This document shows, piece by piece, positions 60,097-64,000 of a stretch of 64,000 nt of DNA (positions are counted from its first letter, which is position 1; every line of letters begins with the position of its first letter). The notes beneath the pieces were generated by a model, which had not been told where the DNA came from, made no database searches, and saw only the letters and a list, made by a program, of their open reading frames with translations. Source of the stretch: Agromyces cavernae (lineage in GTDB: Bacteria; Actinomycetota; Actinomycetes; Actinomycetales; Microbacteriaceae). The stretch lies in assembly GCF_021044935.1 (NCBI RefSeq), contig NZ_JAJNMP010000001.1, positions 62,001 through 126,000 of the forward strand, written 5' to 3'. The position numbers and the translations under genes were made by a program.

Positions 60097-60708
60097 CTAG
60101 GAACGCGGCCGTTCGTACGTGATGTGGGTCGCGAGCTCGTTGGCCAGCACGTCGACGGGCTTGAGCTTGAGGTCGTGGAGCCCGTCGAAGGGTCGCTCGC
60201 CCGCGCCGAGCGTGATCGGCGCGACGCTGAGGATGATGCGGTCGATGTGGCCGGCGGCGAGGTACTGGCGCACGGTGCTCGCGCCGCCCGCGATCGAGAC
60301 CCGACCGTCGCCAGCGGCCGCTCTCGCCTGGGCGAGGGCGTCGTCGATTCCCGTCGTGATGAAGTGGAACGTGGTGCCGCCCGCCATCTCGACGGAGGGG
60401 CGCGGGTGGTGGGTGAGCACGAACACGGGCCCGTGGTACGGCGGCTCGTCCCCCCACCACCCCTTCCACTCGTCGTCGGGCCAGTCGCCGCGGATGGGCC
60501 CGAACATGTTGCGCCCCATGATGTAGGCGCGCGGCGCGAGGATCTGGTCGACGATGGCCTGGTTCGCCTCTGGCTGCTGGAACATCCAGTCGTGCAGCCG
60601 CTCACCACCCTCGCCGAGCGGGTCCTCGAGCGTCTGGTTCGGCCCGGCGACGAAGCCGTCGAGGGAGATGGACAGGTTCGCCGTGACGAGGCCGTCGTTG
60701 AACGTCAT
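60097..60708 (-). CDS. Dihydrofolate reductase-like protein (RibD C-terminal domain family)
   Basis: A 203-aa protein with the DHFR/RibD_C fold: LVTANLSISLDGFVAGPNQT at the N-terminus, AYIMGRNMFGPIRGDW in the middle, VFVLTHHPRPSVEMAGGTTF, and the NADPH-binding VSIAGGASTVRQYLAAGHID. Many actinobacterial relatives are YyaP/YwjB-type reductases of unknown substrate. The ATG at 60708 is 7 nt after TAGTGT (60721-60716) with no SD, so it is probably leaderless. It is divergent from the GIY-YIG gene; the two -10 elements are about 45 nt apart. Confidence 0.88.
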   Translation of the reverse strand: MTFNDGLVTANLSISLDGFVAGPNQTLEDPLGEGGERLHDWMFQQPEANQAIVDQILAPRAYIMGRNMFGPIRGDWPDDEWKGWWGDEPPYHGPVFVLTHHPRPSVEMAGGTTFHFITTGIDDALAQARAAAGDGRVSIAGGASTVRQYLAAGHIDRIILSVAPITLGAGERPFDGLHDLKLKPVDVLANELATHITYERPRS

Positions 60709-60776
60709 GGGCTGCACACTACGCCTGCCCTCCGACGTCGGCGAGTGATGTCGGAGGGCGGGGGTACCGTGCGCGC

Positions 60777-61358
60777 ATGGGGCGAACACCGAGCGACGGA
60801 TGCCGCTGCCGCGCGCTCGTCGACGGCGAGGGCCCGTGCGCGACACCCGTCGAGGCCGCGGCACCGCTCGGCCTGTGCCTCACGCACCTCCTCGAAGCTC
60901 ACGACTGGGTCGACCGCGAGTTCGGGGTGACCGACGTGCTGCCCGGTCCGTGCCTGGCATGCGGATCTCGGCTCGGGGTGCGGTACCCGTCGGGCTGGCT
61001 CTGCGCGGTGTGCGAGTGGCGCGTGGGCGAGCTGCCCGACGGCCCGATCGCCGATGGCCGGGTCGACGTCATCTACTACCTGCGCTACGGCGATCGCATC
61101 AAGATCGGCACCTCGGCCAACCCTCGGCAGCGCGTCGCGAGCCTGCCGCATGACGAGGTGCTCGCCTTCGAGCGCGGCGGGCGGCTGCTCGAGCAACGCC
61201 GGCACGCCCAGTTCGCCGAGCATCGCATCGCCGGCACCGAGTGGTTCGAGTCGCACGAGGCCCTCGTCGCCCACGTGGCCGAGCTCAGCGAGGGTGTCGA
61301 CGACCCGTGGGCGCAGTTCGATCGGTGGGTGAGCCGCCACCTCGCGCTGCACGGGTGA
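60777..61358 (+). CDS. GIY-YIG nuclease-like protein with N-terminal Cys-rich region
   Basis: A 193-aa protein. The N-terminal half holds Cys pairs C10/C12 and, more clearly, Cys59-x2-Cys62 and Cys76-x2-Cys79, a zinc-ribbon-like arrangement. From residue 97 it has a MUG113/T5orf172-type GIY-YIG domain: VIYYLRYGDRIKIGTSANPR, LPHDEVLAFERGGRLLEQRR and GTEWFES. Free-standing proteins of this type are often phage- or plasmid-related nucleases, but here the gene lies among housekeeping genes. TACCGT at 60765 is 6 nt before the ATG (leaderless). Confidence 0.82.
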   Translation: MGRTPSDGCRCRALVDGEGPCATPVEAAAPLGLCLTHLLEAHDWVDREFGVTDVLPGPCLACGSRLGVRYPSGWLCAVCEWRVGELPDGPIADGRVDVIYYLRYGDRIKIGTSANPRQRVASLPHDEVLAFERGGRLLEQRRHAQFAEHRIAGTEWFESHEALVAHVAELSEGVDDPWAQFDRWVSRHLALHG

Positions 61359-61383
61359 TCGCCTCTCTGCCCCCGAGCGGGCT

Positions 61384-62301
61384 TCAGGCCTCGGGGTCGA
61401 ACCACGCGAGCGACCCGTCGGCCGAGGCGTACTTCACGATGAGGCTGCAGTCCTTGCCGCCGAAGCCCTCGTCGATGAGCCGCTCGAACTGGTCGAGGGC
61501 GAGATGCGCGGCGGGCAGGTGCAACCCGGCGTGATCGCCTGCCGCGACCGCGAACGACAGGTCCTTCTCGGCGAGCACGGTCGAGAAGGTCGCATCGAAG
61601 TTGCGGTTCGCGGGACTCGTCGGCACGACGCCCGGCACCGGATACCAGGTGCGAAGCGGCCACGACTCCCCCGACGAGACCGACGCGACCTCGAAGAACG
61701 TCGCCGCATCGAGCCCGAGCTGCTCGGCGAGCTGCGACCCCTCGGCGAGGCCGACGAGCGACACGAACAGCATGAGGTTGTTCGCGAGCTTCGCCGCGAT
61801 GCCCATGGTGGGGCCGCCGAGCTCGAAGACGTGTCCGGCCATCGGCTCGACGAGCGGCACCGCCCGTCGTACGGCATCGTCCTCGCCGCCGAGCATGAAG
61901 GTCAGGCTCCCGGCCTCGGCGCCGGCGATGCCGCCCGAGATGGGCGAGTCCACGAAGGCGAACCCACGAGCTGCGGATGTCTCGTGGCAGAACCTCGACG
62001 TCGCGACATCCACCGTCGACGTATCGAGCAGCAGCGCAGTGGCGGGCGCGGTGGCCCAGATGCCGGCCTCGCCGCCGTAGACCTCGCGCACGTGCTCGTT
62101 GCGCGGGAGCGACGTGAACACCGCGTCGGCGCCGTCGACCGCCTCGGCGACCGTGTCGACCACGTGCACGCCGCGCGCGGCCGCGGCCGCCCTCGCCTCG
62201 GGCACGGGATCGACGCCCCGCACGTCATGCCCCGCGGCGACGAGGTGCCCGGCCATCGGGGCGCCCATGTGCCCCAACCCGATCCATGCGATGGCAGCCA
62301 T
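61384..62301 (-). CDS. mmsB: 3-hydroxyisobutyrate dehydrogenase-like enzyme
   Basis: A 305-aa beta-hydroxyacid dehydrogenase. The N-terminal Rossmann motif is AIAWIGLGHMGAPMAGHLVA; the substrate loop is DSPISGGIAGAEAGSLTFML; the catalytic Lys171 is in GIAAKLANNLML. Such enzymes oxidise 3-hydroxyisobutyrate to methylmalonate semialdehyde in valine breakdown, or tartronate semialdehyde and related acids. The mmsA gene two genes upstream on the same strand supports the valine role. ATG follows GGGAGGGG. A 278-bp repeat-filled gap separates it from the alcohol dehydrogenase gene. Confidence 0.88.
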   Translation of the reverse strand: MAAIAWIGLGHMGAPMAGHLVAAGHDVRGVDPVPEARAAAAARGVHVVDTVAEAVDGADAVFTSLPRNEHVREVYGGEAGIWATAPATALLLDTSTVDVATSRFCHETSAARGFAFVDSPISGGIAGAEAGSLTFMLGGEDDAVRRAVPLVEPMAGHVFELGGPTMGIAAKLANNLMLFVSLVGLAEGSQLAEQLGLDAATFFEVASVSSGESWPLRTWYPVPGVVPTSPANRNFDATFSTVLAEKDLSFAVAAGDHAGLHLPAAHLALDQFERLIDEGFGGKDCSLIVKYASADGSLAWFDPEA

Positions 62302-62370
62302 GACCCCTCCCGACCTCGTCGACGGTGCGGCCGCCGCACTCGGCCGCCGCCTCCACGATACGACGGGTGG

Positions 62371-62447
62371 GCCGGGCTCGGTGCAGGACATTCCCGCCGA
62401 GTGCACTCGACATGCCGGGCTCGGTGCGCGGACATTCCCGCCGAGTG
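62371..62447. repeat. 43-bp direct repeat with GACATTCCCGCCGAGTG core
   Basis: GCCGGGCTCGGTGC followed by GACATTCCCGCCGAGTG occurs at 62371-62403 and 62414-62447. The first copy runs into the palindrome CGAGTGCACTCG. The CCCGCCGA.TG core is shared with the family D elements at 62442 and 1699. Confidence 0.7.
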
Positions 62448-62512
62448 TTTCCGTTCTCGCCGAGTGTTGCCGCTGGAAGTGGAACCCCCGGTCGAAACGG
62501 AAACACTCGGCG
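62442..62512. repeat. Intergenic inverted-repeat element, family D copy 2
   Basis: CGAGTGTTTCCGTT at the left faces AAACGGAAACACTCG at the right around a ~45-nt middle. It aligns with the element at 1699-1768, 61 kb away. Located between the mmsB-like and alcohol dehydrogenase genes. Confidence 0.72.
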
Positions 62513-62579
62513 AAGATCGCTCGAGCCCGCGCACACCGCGCGTCGCGCGTACCGCGCGGCGCTCGGCGCGCGGCGCGCG

Positions 62580-63695
62580 TCAGAAGCGGATGACCTGGCG
62601 GATCGCCTGCCCCTCCGCGAGGGTGTCCATGGCCTCGTTGATGTCGTCGAGCGTGACGTACGACGAGATGAGCGCCTCGACGGGGAGGCGGCCCTGTCGC
62701 CACAGCTCGGCGTAGCGCGGGATGTCGCGCGAGGGCACCGCCGATCCGAGGTAGCTGCCCACGATCGTGCGCGCCTCGGCCGTGATCGCGAGCGGCGAGA
62801 CGTTCGAGACAGCCGACGGGGATGGCAGGCCCACGGTCACGGTGCGCCCGCCCGGGGCGGTGAGCGCGAAGGCGGTCTCGAACGCCCGGGGATGCCCGGC
62901 CGCCTCGACCACGAGCGCGGCCCGCACCCCGGCCTCGGCGGCCTCGTCGGGCGTGTACACCGCGTCGGCGCCGAGCTCACCCGCCCGATGAAGCTTCGAA
63001 CCCACCGCATCGACGCCGATGACCCGCCCGTACCCGAGTGAGACCGCCGTGATGAGCGCCGCCATGCCGACCCCGCCGAGTCCGACCACGATGATGTCGT
63101 CGCCCGGCTTCGCCGCGCCCGCGTTGGCGACCGCACCGCCGCCCGTGAGCACCGCGCAGCCGAGCACCGCCGCCACCTCGGGCGGAATGTCGGGCCCCAC
63201 GACGACCGCCGAGCGGTGATCGACGACCGCGTGCGACGCGAACCCCGAGACGCCCAGGTGGTGGTGCACGCGATCGCCGTCGCGCGTCAGCCGGGTGCTC
63301 CCGTCGAAGAGCGTGCCGGCCGTGTTCGACGCGGTGCCCGGCACGCACGGCATGACGCCGCCGGTGCGGCATCCGTCGCACTCACCGCAACGCGGCAGGA
63401 ACGCCATCACCACGCGGTCGCCGACCGAGAACCCCGCAGCGGATGCCCCGGCCCCGACCTCTTCGACGATGCCCGCGGCCTCGTGGCCGAGCAGCATCGG
63501 CACCGGGCGCGGACGGTTGCCGTCGACCACCGAGAGGTCGGAGTGGCAGATGCCGGCCGCCTCGATACGCACGAGCAGCTCATCAGGACCAGGGCCGTCG
63601 AGGTCGAGCTCGACGACCCCGATCGGCCGCGACTGCGCGAAGGGCCGGGCGCGCCCGACCTCTTCGAGCACCGCTCCGGTGATTCTCCTGGTCAC
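62580..63695 (-). CDS. Zinc-dependent alcohol dehydrogenase
   Basis: A 371-aa medium-chain dehydrogenase. Catalytic zinc ligands Cys50 (AAGICHSDL) and His71 (LLGHEAAGIVEEVG); structural zinc ligands Cys103, Cys106, Cys109 and Cys117 (CGECDGCRTGGVMPC). The NAD site is IIVVGLGGVGMAALITA. The long form with four structural cysteines resembles class III/benzyl-alcohol-type enzymes. It starts with GTG 11 nt after the mmsA stop, so it is co-transcribed with mmsA. Its alcohol substrate is not evident; an intermediate of the same catabolic route is likely. Confidence 0.9.
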   Translation of the reverse strand: MTRRITGAVLEEVGRARPFAQSRPIGVVELDLDGPGPDELLVRIEAAGICHSDLSVVDGNRPRPVPMLLGHEAAGIVEEVGAGASAAGFSVGDRVVMAFLPRCGECDGCRTGGVMPCVPGTASNTAGTLFDGSTRLTRDGDRVHHHLGVSGFASHAVVDHRSAVVVGPDIPPEVAAVLGCAVLTGGGAVANAGAAKPGDDIIVVGLGGVGMAALITAVSLGYGRVIGVDAVGSKLHRAGELGADAVYTPDEAAEAGVRAALVVEAAGHPRAFETAFALTAPGGRTVTVGLPSPSAVSNVSPLAITAEARTIVGSYLGSAVPSRDIPRYAELWRQGRLPVEALISSYVTLDDINEAMDTLAEGQAIRQVIRF

Positions 63696-63706
63696 GCTCG
63701 AAGCCC

Positions 63707-64000
63707 TCAGTGGGTCGGGAAGCCGAGGTCGATCTGCGACTCGCTCGGCTCGGGCCAGCGGGTCGTCACGACCTTGCGCCGCGTGTAGAATTTGAAGCTC
63801 TCGGGCCCGTACATGTGGGTGTCGCCGAAGAGCGAGTCTTTCCAGCCGCCGAACGAGAATGCGCCGACGGGCACGGGGATCGGCACGTTCACGCCGACCA
63901 TGCCGACCTCGATGTCGAACTCGAAGCTGCGGGCGGTCTTGCCGTCGCGCGTGAACACGGCCACGCCGTTCGCGTAGCGGCTCGCGTTGATCAGCTCGAC
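63707..64000 (-). CDS. mmsA: Methylmalonate-semialdehyde dehydrogenase, C-terminal end (cut by the right edge)
   Basis: The last 97 codons of a CoA-acylating aldehyde dehydrogenase; the gene continues past the window. The visible part contains [20 protein letters not shown], the MmsA-specific [20 protein letters not shown] and [20 protein letters not shown], ending in IDLGFPTH. The enzyme converts methylmalonate semialdehyde (from valine) or malonate semialdehyde (from inositol) to propionyl- or acetyl-CoA. With the mmsB-like gene this favours valine catabolism. Confidence 0.92.
   Translation of the reverse strand, partial: VELINASRYANGVAVFTRDGKTARSFEFDIEVGMVGVNVPIPVPVGAFSFGGWKDSLFGDTHMYGPESFKFYTRRKVVTTRWPEPSESQIDLGFPTH

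Noticed and set aside
1..64000. tRNA, rRNA, insertion sequences, phage genes, known riboswitch classes
   Set aside because: None was recognised on either strand by eye; a covariance-model scan was not possible here, so small structured RNAs could have been missed.

Overview
The window is very GC-rich and gene-dense. It carries NucS (the non-canonical mismatch endonuclease of actinobacteria and archaea), DtxR-type iron boxes, MocR and LAL-type LuxR regulators, and many starts that look leaderless (an extended -10 hexamer 6-7 nt before ATG/GTG). Together these point to a high-GC actinobacterium, most likely a soil member of the Microbacteriaceae. That placement is inference; no rRNA, tRNA, CRISPR array, insertion sequence or phage gene was seen.

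Layout. 1-7.8 kb: the start of a divergent gene cut by the left edge, a palindromic operator, an MFS exporter-like gene, nucS, a HAD phosphatase, a secreted M6 metalloprotease and a DUF2804 gene. 7.8-15.2 kb (minus strand): a small monooxygenase gene, then a glycerol / glycerol-3-phosphate operon (MFS transporter, glpK, glpD, a VAO-family FAD oxidase, glpP) with a candidate GlpP-type terminator/antiterminator leader. 15.3-30.4 kb: a TetR gene, then a levan/fructose locus. It holds an Frc-type sugar ABC transporter, its LacI repressor, a PfkB kinase, a large secreted GH32 exo-fructanase with nested insert modules, a GH68 levansucrase, a LevB-like GH32 endolevanase and a second LacI regulator. 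Four copies of a 14-bp operator (TGACAWCGWTGTCA) tie the transporter, repressor, exo-fructanase and levansucrase into one regulon: levan is made outside, cut outside, imported, phosphorylated and used.

30.5-41.5 kb: a Rieske-tailed oxidoreductase; an MFS transporter fused to a cyclic-nucleotide-binding domain next to a DUF2652 protein with class III nucleotide cyclase motifs (a possible two-gene cNMP-gated transporter); a third LacI gene paralogous to the second; leucyl aminopeptidase; a palindromic repeat array; a LAL LuxR regulator; and two tiny ORFs with strong Shine-Dalgarno sites. 41.5-50.8 kb: a PNPOx-family / MocR divergent pair, a small membrane protein, an iron ABC transporter operon behind an iron box, and convergent to it an adenylation-carrier-acyltransferase fusion gene behind its own iron box.

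50.9-64 kb: oligopeptidase B; a 1158-aa secreted protein of unknown function bracketed by two copies of a palindromic element; a BBE-type FAD oxidase; an ArsR-ArsC fusion; a hypothetical; a RibD-C reductase; a zinc-ribbon GIY-YIG protein; and the start of a valine/propionate-type catabolic cluster (mmsB-like, Zn-alcohol dehydrogenase, mmsA cut by the right edge). Several intergenic gaps hold palindromic repeats that fall into at least five sequence families, the most unusual non-coding feature of the window.
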